Shown piece after piece: positions 1 through 7,472 of a stretch of DNA of 22,908 nucleotides. Made by a program: the position numbers and the translations under genes. Under the pieces are notes generated by a model, which saw nothing but the letters and a program-made list of their open reading frames with translations, searched no databases and was not told where the DNA came from. Origin of the DNA: Oleiagrimonas sp035690885 (GTDB taxonomy: Bacteria > Pseudomonadota > Gammaproteobacteria > Xanthomonadales > Rhodanobacteraceae); the NCBI GenBank assembly GCA_035690885.1, contig DASSKC010000164.1:1-22908 (forward strand), written 5' to 3'. The number at the start of each line of letters is the position of its first letter. Within the stretch, counting starts at the first letter, position 1.

Positions 1-1
1 C

Positions 2-484
2 TCGCTGGTGCGGCGCATCCTGGAACGCGCCGGCAACCCGCTTGATCTGGATCTGGACGGCACCCCGCTGGCCGATGCGCTGATGGCACCGACCACCATC
101 TACGTCAAACCGATGCTGGACCTGCTCGACGCCGCGCGAGTCCCGAATCCTGAGTCCCGAGTCCCGTTTGTCCACGGCATGGCCCACATCACCGGTGGCG
201 GCCTCACCGAAAACATCATCCGCGTGGTCCCGGATGGCCTCGGCATCGACCTCGATGCCAGTGCCTGGACCGCGCCGCCGGTATTCGACTGGCTGCAACG
301 CGAAGGCAATGTCGCGCGCGAGGAAATGTGGCGCACGTTCAACTGCGGCATCGGCTTTACCGTGATCGTGCCCGAAGGCGACGTGGCCTCGGCGCGTGCC
401 GTGTTGGCAAAGCACGACCTGGACAGCTGGGCGATCGGTCGCGTGACCACCGCCACCGGCACCGACCGCGTACGCATCGGCTGA
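2..484 (+). CDS. purM: Phosphoribosylformylglycinamidine cyclo-ligase (AIR synthase), C-terminal part
   Basis: This is the 3' part of purM, cut by the window edge. The frame runs in from base 2 as SLVRRILE, which matches the middle of PurM, so the first half of the protein is missing. The enzyme closes FGAM to AIR with ATP in cytoplasmic purine synthesis. Family landmarks seen are the AHITGGGLTENI loop, the PPVFDWLQREGNV segment and MWRTFNCGIGF near the end. It is oddly long between YVKPMLDLLDAA and MAHITGGG: about ten extra residues (around RVPNPESRVPF) are encoded by four tandem heptamers at 137-164. The stop lies 3 bp before purN, so the two genes are surely co-transcribed. Identity is certain; whether the insertion affects activity is unknown. 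Confidence 0.97.
   Translation, partial: SLVRRILERAGNPLDLDLDGTPLADALMAPTTIYVKPMLDLLDAARVPNPESRVPFVHGMAHITGGGLTENIIRVVPDGLGIDLDASAWTAPPVFDWLQREGNVAREEMWRTFNCGIGFTVIVPEGDVASARAVLAKHDLDSWAIGRVTTATGTDRVRIG
137..164 (+). repeat. Four tandem heptamers (CGAGTCC-type) inside purM
   Basis: Four consecutive 7-mers read CGAGTCC, CGAATCC, TGAGTCC, CGAGTCC. They fall inside the purM reading frame and encode part of an extra segment absent from E. coli PurM. Heptamers of this kind (GGATTCG/CGAATCC strings) are, as I recall, common between genes in Xanthomonas relatives. Here the net insertion keeps the frame. Confidence 0.85.
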
Positions 485-487
485 TTC

Positions 488-1156
488 ATGACCCACGCGT
501 CTCCTTCCGTCGCCGTGCTGGTCTCCGGTCGCGGCAGCAATCTCCAAGCCCTGATCGCGGCGCATGACGCCGGCGACCTGCCGGTCGAGTTCGCGCTGGT
601 GGCCAGTGATCACGCCGAGGCCCCGGCATTGCGCATGGCCGAAAGCCACGGCATTGCCACACTGGCGCTGGACCCGCGCGGCTACGCCAGCCGCCGCGAA
701 TACGACCTGGACCTGTTCCAGCGCATCGCCGACAGCGGCGCCGAGCTGGTGGTGCTGGCCGGCTTCATGCGCATCCTCGATGGCGCCGCCATCGCACCCT
801 GGCACGGACGCATGATCAACATCCACCCGTCATTGCTGCCCAGGTACCGCGGGCTGCACACGCACCGCAAGGCATTGGCCGCCGGCGATCGCGAGCATGG
901 CGCCAGCGTGCACTTCGTCACCGCCGAACTCGATGGCGGTCCGGTGATTGCGCAAGCGGTCATCGACATCAACCCCGGCGACACCGAAGACAGCCTGGCC
1001 GCGCGCCTGTTGCCGTTCGAACATCGCCTGCTGCCAGCCACACTGGCGCTGATCGCCAATGGGCAAGTACGCCTTGATGACGCAGGCATACGCTACGGCG
1101 AGCAAGCGCTCGACACCCCGTTGCGATTGGTTGACAAGCACCTCGTGCCTGCGTGA
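488..1156 (+). CDS. purN: Phosphoribosylglycinamide formyltransferase (GAR transformylase)
   Basis: A 222-aa PurN. It transfers the formyl group of 10-formyl-tetrahydrofolate to GAR, the third step of purine synthesis, in the cytoplasm. The N-terminal LVSGRGSNLQAL loop (about residues 11-22) binds the substrate phosphate. The catalytic triad is visible as N111 and H113 in INIHPSLLPRYRG and D149 in ELDGGPVI. Length is slightly above the usual 200-212 residues because of a C-terminal tail. It starts 3 bp after the purM stop, the classic purMN operon arrangement. The ATG at 488 is the only sensible start, because the conserved strand VAVLVSGRGSN begins eight residues later. Confidence 0.98.
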   Translation: MTHASPSVAVLVSGRGSNLQALIAAHDAGDLPVEFALVASDHAEAPALRMAESHGIATLALDPRGYASRREYDLDLFQRIADSGAELVVLAGFMRILDGAAIAPWHGRMINIHPSLLPRYRGLHTHRKALAAGDREHGASVHFVTAELDGGPVIAQAVIDINPGDTEDSLAARLLPFEHRLLPATLALIANGQVRLDDAGIRYGEQALDTPLRLVDKHLVPA

Positions 1157-1191
1157 AGCGCGATTCAGCATCCATCAGGGACACTGCCGGC

Positions 1192-1911
1192 ATGAAACGC
1201 TATCGCACCCTTCTCGCCACCCTGTTTTGCCTGCTTCCGCTGGCGGTCATGGCCGCCGACACCGCCAAACCCGCGCCGCTGCAACCGTTCACCGCCACCT
1301 ACAAGGTGTTGCGCAAGGGCGACCCGCTGGGCACGAGCACGCTGAGCCTGACTCGCAACGCCGACGGTACGTGGACCTACCGTTCCAGCATGCAGGCCGA
1401 ACACGGACTGGCCGCATTGCTCGGCGGAAGCATTCGCGAGAGCTCGCACTTCCGTTGGCACGATGGCCGCATCGAGGCACTGGGCTACGACTACAAGATG
1501 CATCTGGCGATCAAGGACGAGCAGCGTCACGTCAAGGTGGACTGGCAGGCCGGCACGGTATCGGTGCACACCAGCGACGACGGCAACTTCAGCTACAAGC
1601 CGCAACCGGGACTGGTCGAGCGGCATGTGCTGGTACTCGCGCTGGGTCGCGCCGTGGCCGCCGGCAAGACCGACATCGCCCTGCCCGTGGCGGTCAAGGA
1701 TCGCGTGCAGGTGCAGACGTTTGCCGCGCAGGACAAGGCATCGGTCACGGTTCCGGCCGGCACCTTCCAGGCCGTGCGCGTCAATCGCACCCACGACGAC
1801 AAGGGCTATTCGGTGTGGTACGCCCCGACGCGTTTCGGCAGCGCGCCGGTCAAGCTGTTCCAGCAATCCGGCGGCGACATCACGTTGCTGCTGAAGACTT
1901 TCAAGCGATGA
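1192..1911 (+). CDS. Exported DUF3108 domain protein
   Basis: A 239-aa protein with a clear signal peptide: basic MKRYR, a hydrophobic stretch LLATLFCLLPLAVM, and a likely signal peptidase I site after AMAA or VMAA, so it should be periplasmic. The mature part (FTATYKVLRKGDPLGTSTLSL near the N-terminus, VWYAPTRFGSAPVKLFQQSGGDITLLL at the end) matches the beta-rich DUF3108 family, whose function is not established. A GTG at 1153 overlaps the purN stop and would add 13 residues. I chose the ATG at 1192 because it puts the signal peptide at the very N-terminus. The gene lies 35 bp after purN and may be in the pur operon. It converges on panD across a REP pair. Confidence 0.85.
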   Translation: MKRYRTLLATLFCLLPLAVMAADTAKPAPLQPFTATYKVLRKGDPLGTSTLSLTRNADGTWTYRSSMQAEHGLAALLGGSIRESSHFRWHDGRIEALGYDYKMHLAIKDEQRHVKVDWQAGTVSVHTSDDGNFSYKPQPGLVERHVLVLALGRAVAAGKTDIALPVAVKDRVQVQTFAAQDKASVTVPAGTFQAVRVNRTHDDKGYSVWYAPTRFGSAPVKLFQQSGGDITLLLKTFKR

Positions 1912-1915
1912 CCGC

Positions 1916-1981
1916 GTAGGGCGGGCACTGCCCGCCAACAAGCTGTCTTGATGCGTGGATGGCGGGCAGTGCCCGCCCTAC
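1916..1981. repeat. Inverted pair of GTAG-headed REP palindromes (BIME-like)
   Basis: Two 21-bp arms (1916-1936 and 1961-1981) are perfect reverse complements separated by 24 bp. Each arm is itself a GTAG head followed by a near-perfect hairpin (GGCGGGCA, one C, TGCCCGCC). This is the architecture of REP elements linked to RAYT transposases, including the SMAG elements of Stenotrophomonas. It sits between the convergent DUF3108 gene and panD, where it probably also works as a two-way terminator or mRNA 3'-end stabiliser. Confidence 0.88.
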
Positions 1982-1992
1982 AGCAGCGACAC

Positions 1993-2379
1993 TCAGACGG
2001 CCGCCATCTGCTTGGGAATGGAGCGGTTGGTGTGATGCACGCGGTTGTCGGCGTCGACATACACGCAGGTCGGCTCGAACTGCGCAAGCTCGGCCTCGTC
2101 GAGTTGCACGAAGGCGGCAATGATGACCAGATCGCCCACCTGCACGCTGCGCGCGGCACTGCCGTTGACCGAAATGATGCCGGAGCCTTCCTCGGCACGC
2201 AGCGCATAGGTCACGAAGCGCTGGCCGCTGGCGATGTTCCAGGCGTGGATCTGTTCGTACTCGCGGATGCCCGAAGCATCCAGCAAGTCGCCGTCGATGG
2301 CGATGGAGCCTTCGTAATTGAGTTCGGCACAAGTCACCGTGGCACGGTGGATCTTGGCCTTGAGCATGTTCGATTGCAT
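1993..2379 (-). CDS. panD: Aspartate 1-decarboxylase, pyruvoyl-dependent (precursor)
   Basis: A 128-aa PanD. It decarboxylates L-aspartate to beta-alanine for pantothenate. The precursor self-cleaves at Gly24-Ser25, present here in LNYEGSIAID, and Ser25 becomes the pyruvoyl group. Lys9 and His11 (MLKAKIHRATV) are conserved. The frame is open to 2457, but the start at 2379 places the cleavage site at the canonical residue 25, so the longer form is rejected. It is the last gene of the panBCD group, separated from panC by 87 bp that hold a hairpin and a TATAAT hexamer, so it may also be transcribed alone. The C-terminal TNRSIPKQMAAV is normal for the family. Confidence 0.97.
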   Translation of the reverse strand: MQSNMLKAKIHRATVTCAELNYEGSIAIDGDLLDASGIREYEQIHAWNIASGQRFVTYALRAEEGSGIISVNGSAARSVQVGDLVIIAAFVQLDEAELAQFEPTCVYVDADNRVHHTNRSIPKQMAAV

Positions 2380-2415
2380 GGCGTCGTCTCGGGGGAAAGC
2401 GATGCGAAAGTCCCC

Positions 2416-2446
2416 ATTATAGCGGTTCATCCCGAGTCTCCGGGAT
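2416..2446 (-). promoter_or_regulatory. panC-panD spacer: hairpin and possible panD -10 box
   Basis: On the minus strand a perfect 6-bp hairpin (ATCCCG/CGGGAT, arms 2429-2434 and 2441-2446) is followed at 2416-2421 by TATAAT, placed about 36 bp before the panD start. No good -35 is seen at 16-18 bp, so the promoter is tentative. The hairpin could mark the end of the panC message or a processing site. Confidence 0.4.
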
Positions 2447-2466
2447 TTCCCCGCCACGCCCGGGTG

Positions 2467-3315
2467 TCATTGATCAAACTGCAGATTGTCGATCAACCGC
2501 GTCCGACCCAGACGCGCGGCCGCCAGCGCCATCAATCCGTCGCGCTCGTCGGCGCCCGGCTCGGCCAGATCCTCGGCTCGCCGGATGACGATGTAGTCGG
2601 CGTCGAACCCGGCACGCGCCAGCCGCGCGGCGCCAGCCTTTTCAATCGCTTCGCGCGCATGCCCCTGCAGGTGCAGTTCGCGCATCTTGCGCAAGGTGAC
2701 ATAGAGCTGTGGTGCCAGCCGGCGCTCGGCATCGGACAGGTACTGGTTGCGCGAGCTCATCGCCAGACCATCGGCCTCGCGGCGGGTCGGCGCCCCGACC
2801 ACGCGCACCGGCAACGCCAAATCGCGCACCAGACGCTCGATCACGCGCAATTGCTGATAATCCTTTTGCCCGAACACGGCCACATCGGGCTGGACCAGGT
2901 GCAGCAACTTGGACACCACGGTTGCCACGCCGTCGAAATGACCGTCGCGATGCGCACCCTCGAGCGCATCGGTGATGCGCGGCACGTGCACGCGCACCGA
3001 GTGCTCGGGGCCGAACGGGTACATCGCTTCCATCGATGGTGCAAACAACAGGTCGCACTGATGGTCGGCCAATCCCGCCTGGTCGCGCTCCAGCGTGCGC
3101 GGGTAGCGCTCGAAATCCTCGTCCGGACCGAACTGGGTCGGGTTGACGAACACGCTGGCCACCACGCGCTCGCAGCGCGAACGCGCCAGCTTGAGCAGGG
3201 CAAAATGCCCCTCGTGCAGGTTGCCCATGGTCGGAACCAGGCCCACGCTGCGCCCTTCCCCGCGCCAGGTGCGGATGACGGCACGCAGGCGCGCTGCGTC
3301 GGTGACGGTTTGCAT
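2467..3315 (-). CDS. panC: Pantothenate synthetase (pantoate-beta-alanine ligase)
   Basis: A 282-aa PanC, the usual length. It joins pantoate and beta-alanine using ATP through a pantoyl-adenylate. It belongs to the HIGH-type nucleotidyltransferase superfamily: the signature is LVPTMGNLHEGH (HEGH at about 34-37), and the KMSKS equivalent is AMSSRNQYLS. FGQKDYQQL and VVGAPTRREADGLAMSSRN line the active site. The frame is open upstream to 3405, but the conserved family start matches MQTVTDAARLR at 3315, and the extra 30 residues overlap panB and look unlike PanC. The gap to panB is 19 bp, so the two are translated from one message. Confidence 0.97.
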   Translation of the reverse strand: MQTVTDAARLRAVIRTWRGEGRSVGLVPTMGNLHEGHFALLKLARSRCERVVASVFVNPTQFGPDEDFERYPRTLERDQAGLADHQCDLLFAPSMEAMYPFGPEHSVRVHVPRITDALEGAHRDGHFDGVATVVSKLLHLVQPDVAVFGQKDYQQLRVIERLVRDLALPVRVVGAPTRREADGLAMSSRNQYLSDAERRLAPQLYVTLRKMRELHLQGHAREAIEKAGAARLARAGFDADYIVIRRAEDLAEPGADERDGLMALAAARLGRTRLIDNLQFDQ

Positions 3316-3334
3316 GGGCGTGACCTGCTGAAAT

Positions 3335-4183
3335 CTACTGGAATGCGTGATCGGCGTCGGGAAAGCGGCCCTCGCGCACGTCGCCGGCATACGCGGCGAT
3401 GGCATCGGCCACCGAGTCCCGACCGGTCAGGAAGTTCTTGCTGAACTTGGGTGGTTTGCCCGGCGTGATGCCGAGCATGTCCTGGATCACCAGCACCTGG
3501 CCGTCACAACCGGCGCCCGCGCCGATGCCGATCACGGGAATGGACAGCTCCTGGCTTATGCGCGTGGCCAAGGCCTCGGGAACGCATTCGAGAACCAGCA
3601 TGCCGGCACCGGCTTCGGCCACGGCGTGGGCGTCGGCAAGCAGCGCGGCCGCCGCCGCGTCACCGCGGCCCTGCACACGATAGCCGCCAAAGCGGTGCAC
3701 CGATTGCGGCGTCAAGCCCAGATGCGCGCACACCGGCATGTTGTGGCCGGTGACCGCCGCGATCACGTCCAGAATGTGTCCCGCACCCTCGATCTTCACC
3801 ATCGCCGCGCCACCTTCGGCGACCAGGCGTGCCGACGCGTCCAGCGCATGCGCCACGTCGCGATCGGCCATGAACGGCAGATCGGCCACCAGCAACGTGG
3901 TCGCCAGCCCGCGTGACACCGCGGCCGAGTGGTAAATCATGTGCTCAAGCGTGACCGGCAACGTGCTGTCATGCCCCTGCACCACCATGCCCAGCGAGTC
4001 GCCGACCAGCGCCACGTCCACGCCGGCCGTTTCCAGCTGCACGGCCATGCTGGCGTCGTAGGCCGTCAGCATGACGATGCGACGGCCATCGGCCTTCATC
4101 TGCGCCAGGGCGGGCACGGTGACCGGTTTGCGCTCGGGTGCGGGGACGTACACGGGCATTCCTGATTGGGTGGAAGCGACCAT
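3335..4183 (-). CDS. panB: 3-methyl-2-oxobutanoate hydroxymethyltransferase (ketopantoate synthase)
   Basis: A 282-aa PanB. It adds a hydroxymethyl group from 5,10-methylene-THF to alpha-ketoisovalerate to make ketopantoate. Mg-binding aspartates are visible at D62 (LVGDSLGMV) and D101 (VADLPFM), and the catalytic glutamate at E199 (LVLECVP). The GYRVQGRG and HLGLTPQSVHRFGG motifs are typical. E. coli PanB is 264 aa. The extra length is at the N-terminus, where MVASTQSG may be non-native: a second ATG at 4159 would give a 274-aa protein, and neither start has a convincing ribosome binding site. The gene begins only 24 bp after the fimX stop on the same strand. Confidence 0.96.
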   Translation of the reverse strand: MVASTQSGMPVYVPAPERKPVTVPALAQMKADGRRIVMLTAYDASMAVQLETAGVDVALVGDSLGMVVQGHDSTLPVTLEHMIYHSAAVSRGLATTLLVADLPFMADRDVAHALDASARLVAEGGAAMVKIEGAGHILDVIAAVTGHNMPVCAHLGLTPQSVHRFGGYRVQGRGDAAAAALLADAHAVAEAGAGMLVLECVPEALATRISQELSIPVIGIGAGAGCDGQVLVIQDMLGITPGKPPKFSKNFLTGRDSVADAIAAYAGDVREGRFPDADHAFQ

Positions 4184-4207
4184 TATCCGGGCATCACGGC
4201 ATGGTTC

Positions 4208-6265
4208 TCAAGCGGCCTGCACATTGCGCAGCATGACCTTTTCCGGTTCGCTGAGAAAATTGCCCTGCACGAAGTCCACGCCGCAGGAAAACAGAATCGA
4301 CGTGCTGGCCGCATCCTCGACCCATTCGGCCACCGTCTGTTTGCCAAGCTCACGCGCCTTGCCGCAAATCTCGGTCACGCGCGCGCGGCTGTCGTCATGC
4401 TGCGGCAACTCGGCCATGTAGCTGCGGTCGATCTTGAGGTAATCGGCGTCGACATGTTCGAGCATCTGGAACGAGTTCAGGCCGGAACCGAACTGCTCGA
4501 GCGCAAAGGCCACGCCCATCGGCTTGAGCTGCGCAACAAAGGCCTGCGCGGGCTTGAGACTGGTCAACACCTTGCTTTCGGGCATTTCCAGCACCAGCGA
4601 ACCGGGCTTGATGCCGGCCGATTCAACCTCGCTCCTGAGCCACTGCGTCAGCGTGGGATCGGCCAGCGACTGCGCACTGAGCTTGACGAAACGCACGGTC
4701 GGCTGCGCGTCATGCCGGCGCCGGGCCAGCACGGCGATGGCATGCGCGATGACCCAGCGGTCGATACCGGCCATCAGGCCATTGCGCTCGGCCACCGGCA
4801 GGAAATACCCCGGCGTGACTTCGCCATTGGGGCCATTCATGCGCAGCAGCATCTCGGAAAAATCGCCGTCAGTGTCCTGCAGGCTGATGACCGGCTGCTG
4901 GTAGAGCACGAAGCCGTCATCATTCAACGCACGCTGTACCAGCTCCAACCATTGCTGATCGCGCTCGAGCTCGGCCTTGTCGCGCGCCGCCGGATCATGG
5001 ATCTCGCTGGCTCCGGTGCCGCGGTTCTGCGCGCTGCGCAGTGCCTGCTCCGCCTGCTCGACCAGCAGCTGCGTGTTGGCGTTCTTCTCGCCCAGCAAGC
5101 TGCCGCCGATGCCGAACGTCAACGCGATCGAATGCTGGCCGGCCTCGAACACACCTGCCCGCGCCAGCAGCCGCTCGACGCTCGCACGCACGGCAGCATC
5201 GTCATGCTGTTCAAGCAGCACGCCCAGCACATGTTCGCCCATGCGTCCGACCACGGCATGATCGCCGCACGCCTCGTCAAGGCCGGCACTGATGGCGGCC
5301 ATGAGATTGTCGGTATGCGCCATGCCGATGGCTTCGATCACCGTTTTCCAGTTGTCCGGCTCGATCAACAGCAAGGCCTGGGAGGCCGTGCCATCGGCGG
5401 CGGCGGCCACGGCCTGGTCGATCAGCTCCAGCATGTGCGCGCGATGGAACAGACCGGTGGTCGGATCGCGCAGCAATTGCTCCTTGAGCGAGGCGTCCAC
5501 CGTCTCGTGGCGAAACACGATCTGCAGGCAGTCCTCGCCCTCGTAACTGGCGCGCGAGAACTCCATCGTCGCATCGAACGCGTCACCGTCGGCACGCAAC
5601 GCCTGAAGCTTGACTTGCTCGGGCGGCTTTTCGCCCCTGGACAGGCTCTTGAGCAAGGTCTTGAAGTCGGCCGCATGTTCGGGCGCGACCATGTCGAGCA
5701 GGGTCAGGCCCTCGACGTCGCCGAACTCGTCGTAGCCGAAGATGTCGAGATAAGCCTGGTTGGCGCGCACGTGCATGCCTTCATGCACATAGGCGATGGG
5801 GTCGCGCGAGGACTCCAGCAGCGCATCGCAGCGGCGATCGGACTCGCGCAACGAGCGCTCCAGGCGGCGCACCGCACGGCGCATGCCCAGGGACTCGAAC
5901 TCGCGTCGCACCACCTGCACCAGCTGCTCGGGCCGTCCGCGCAAGGCCAGACCCTGCACGCCCTGTGCGAACAAGTCGCCGACAATGTTCTCGTCCATGC
6001 GCTCGACCAGCGCGATCAAGGCATAGTCCTTGCCGGTGCCGGCCAGATGCCGGGCCACATCGGTCACCTCGAGGTGGCGGGCCGCCGGATTGACCAGCAC
6101 CACTTCGGGAACCAGTTCCGCGCAGGCGGAATTCAGCTCGTCCGGATGGGTGGCGCGCGCCGGACGCACGGCCACGCCGTGATTGCGCAGCAGGCTTATG
6201 ATCTGCTCGGCGTCCTCGACGGCGTCCTCGACAAACAGGATCTTGATGACGTTGTCGGACTTCAT
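4208..6265 (-). CDS. fimX: FimX-type degenerate REC-PAS-GGDEF-EAL c-di-GMP receptor
   Basis: A 685-aa protein with four domains. Residues about 7-125 are a receiver-like domain that keeps the acidic pocket (VED, 12-14) but has LVNPA where the phospho-accepting Asp should be. Residues about 145-258 are PAS. Residues about 265-412 are a GGDEF domain whose signature is GEHVL at 343-347. Residues about 432-680 are an EAL domain with EML instead of EAL (471-473), EQFGSG instead of DDFGTG (590-595) and AEWVE instead of AEGVE. So neither cyclase nor phosphodiesterase activity is expected. Length, order and pattern of decay match FimX of Pseudomonas and Xanthomonas, a pole-localised c-di-GMP sensor acting with PilZ and PilB on type IV pili. 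A GGGGGA ribosome site precedes the ATG. Being FimX is inferred from architecture and strings, not a search. Confidence 0.85.
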   Translation of the reverse strand: MKSDNVIKILFVEDAVEDAEQIISLLRNHGVAVRPARATHPDELNSACAELVPEVVLVNPAARHLEVTDVARHLAGTGKDYALIALVERMDENIVGDLFAQGVQGLALRGRPEQLVQVVRREFESLGMRRAVRRLERSLRESDRRCDALLESSRDPIAYVHEGMHVRANQAYLDIFGYDEFGDVEGLTLLDMVAPEHAADFKTLLKSLSRGEKPPEQVKLQALRADGDAFDATMEFSRASYEGEDCLQIVFRHETVDASLKEQLLRDPTTGLFHRAHMLELIDQAVAAAADGTASQALLLIEPDNWKTVIEAIGMAHTDNLMAAISAGLDEACGDHAVVGRMGEHVLGVLLEQHDDAAVRASVERLLARAGVFEAGQHSIALTFGIGGSLLGEKNANTQLLVEQAEQALRSAQNRGTGASEIHDPAARDKAELERDQQWLELVQRALNDDGFVLYQQPVISLQDTDGDFSEMLLRMNGPNGEVTPGYFLPVAERNGLMAGIDRWVIAHAIAVLARRRHDAQPTVRFVKLSAQSLADPTLTQWLRSEVESAGIKPGSLVLEMPESKVLTSLKPAQAFVAQLKPMGVAFALEQFGSGLNSFQMLEHVDADYLKIDRSYMAELPQHDDSRARVTEICGKARELGKQTVAEWVEDAASTSILFSCGVDFVQGNFLSEPEKVMLRNVQAA

Positions 6266-6324
6266 GATGTTTCCCCCGCTCTTGGCTGCCCCTGACGCCG
6301 CATGGCAGCAAGAGCACGGCTTGC

Positions 6325-6330
6325 AGTATA
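6325..6330 (-). promoter_or_regulatory. Possible -10 box of fimX
   Basis: TATACT on the minus strand lies 59 bp before the fimX ATG, in the 82-bp gap after the epmB stop. No clear -35 is visible (AAGTGA at 17 bp). If real, fimX-panBC has a promoter separate from epmB. Confidence 0.3.
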
Positions 6331-6347
6331 GCCGCAGCGGGCCACGA

Positions 6348-7388
6348 TCACTTCACGGAATGATCGACGTGATCGGTGGGCATGGGCCGTTTGCTGTGCT
6401 CGCCGGCAACCTCGCGCACCAGACGCGGCACCAGATACCCCGGCAGGCGCGCGCGCAAGCGTTCCATGAGCGCCACGGCCCGGGCGTCATCGACCTCGAA
6501 ATGCGCCGCGCCCTGCACGCGGTCAAGCTGGTGCAGGTAGTACGGCACGACGCCGCAGGCAAACAGTCGCTCGGAAAGCCCGGCCAAGGCCTCGGCGTTG
6601 TCATTGATGCCGCGCAACAGCACCGACTGGTTGAACACCATCGCCCCGGCATCACGCAGACGCGCGCAGGCCGCGGCGACGCAGTGATCGATCTCGTTGG
6701 CATGATTGGCATGCAGAACCACCACGGCCTGTTGCGGCAAGCTCGCCAACCAGTCGCACAAGTCCGTGTCCACGCGTTCGGGCAACACCACCGGCAAACG
6801 CGTGTGCAGGCGCATGCGGCGCACGTGGGGCAAGTCCATCAGCCCGGCGGAAAGCTCGACCAGCTTGACCGTGGACAGCGACAACGGATCGCCGCCGGAC
6901 AGTATCAACTCGCTGATGCTGTGGTCACGACGCAGATAGTCCAGCGCCTCGCGCCAGTGGCTGGCCGCGGCGATTTCCTCGCCGTAGGGAAAATGCCGGC
7001 GAAAGCAATAACGGCAATTGATGGCGCAGGCGCCGCTGGCGATCAGCAGTGCGCGCCCTTCGTATTTGTGCAGCACGCCATGCGCACCGCGTGCATCCAT
7101 GTCACCGACCGCATCGAGCGAAAACCCCGGCACGACGTCTTGTTCGGCCAGCTGCGGCAACACCTGCAGCAACAGCGGGTCGGCCGGATCGGCGTGGCGC
7201 ATGCGCGCGACAAAGCCACGCGGCACGCGCACGGCAAAGCCCGCGTCGTCGACAGGCAGGCGCTCGGCCAGGTGATCAAGACCGAGCAGATGCAGCAGCT
7301 CGCGGCCGTCGGTGATCGATTGGCGCCACAACTGACGCCAATCTCCACCCCCAACCAGCTGCGTCCGGGTAGCGGTTGCAGTTATCAT
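6348..7388 (-). CDS. epmB: EF-P (R)-beta-lysylation lysine 2,3-aminomutase
   Basis: A 346-aa radical-SAM enzyme. It converts (S)-alpha-lysine to (R)-beta-lysine, which EpmA attaches to elongation factor P. The 4Fe-4S motif CxxxCxxC is C121-AIN-C125-RY-C128. Strings typical of EpmB are VPGLLHKY-like GVLHKYEGRALL, YCFRRHFPY, LILSGGDPL, NHANE, NQSVLLRGINDNA and VPYYLHQLDRVQGAAHFEV. The frame is open far upstream to 7808, across efp. I chose the ATG at 7388 because TGGAAG lies 7 nt before it and the protein then aligns with the E. coli start. The gene is divergent from efp, its substrate gene. epmA and the hydroxylase epmC are not in this window. Confidence 0.95.
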   Translation of the reverse strand: MITATATRTQLVGGGDWRQLWRQSITDGRELLHLLGLDHLAERLPVDDAGFAVRVPRGFVARMRHADPADPLLLQVLPQLAEQDVVPGFSLDAVGDMDARGAHGVLHKYEGRALLIASGACAINCRYCFRRHFPYGEEIAAASHWREALDYLRRDHSISELILSGGDPLSLSTVKLVELSAGLMDLPHVRRMRLHTRLPVVLPERVDTDLCDWLASLPQQAVVVLHANHANEIDHCVAAACARLRDAGAMVFNQSVLLRGINDNAEALAGLSERLFACGVVPYYLHQLDRVQGAAHFEVDDARAVALMERLRARLPGYLVPRLVREVAGEHSKRPMPTDHVDHSVK

Positions 7389-7401
7389 GGGCAGCTTCCA
7401 A

Positions 7402-7434
7402 ACCGGCATCAGTGCCGGTGATCCGTTCATTGTA
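7402..7434 (-). promoter_or_regulatory. epmB leader: TACAAT -10-like hexamer and 7-bp hairpin
   Basis: The 84-bp space between the epmB and efp starts holds, on the minus strand, TACAAT (7429-7434) and then a perfect 7-bp hairpin, ACCGGCA/TGCCGGT (7402-7419), 13 bp before the epmB ATG. No strong -35 is evident. The hairpin would lie at the start of the epmB message. Confidence 0.35.
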
Positions 7435-7472
7435 GCCGCGCCGCCTGCGGCTGTTTGCTTTGGAGTATCCGC

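Noticed and set aside
1153..1191. GTG start for the DUF3108 protein overlapping the purN stop
   Set aside because: It would place 13 polar residues before the signal peptide; the ATG at 1192 fits better.
1165..1941. Minus-strand 258-codon open frame opposite the DUF3108 gene
   Set aside because: The plus-strand product has a signal peptide and family features; the minus product has none.
1948..3444. Plus-strand 498-codon open frame
   Set aside because: It is antisense to panD and panC, which are unmistakable; it is a high-GC shadow.
4166..6295. Plus-strand 709-codon open frame
   Set aside because: It is antisense to fimX, rich in H, Q, R and G as shadows are, with no recognisable motif.
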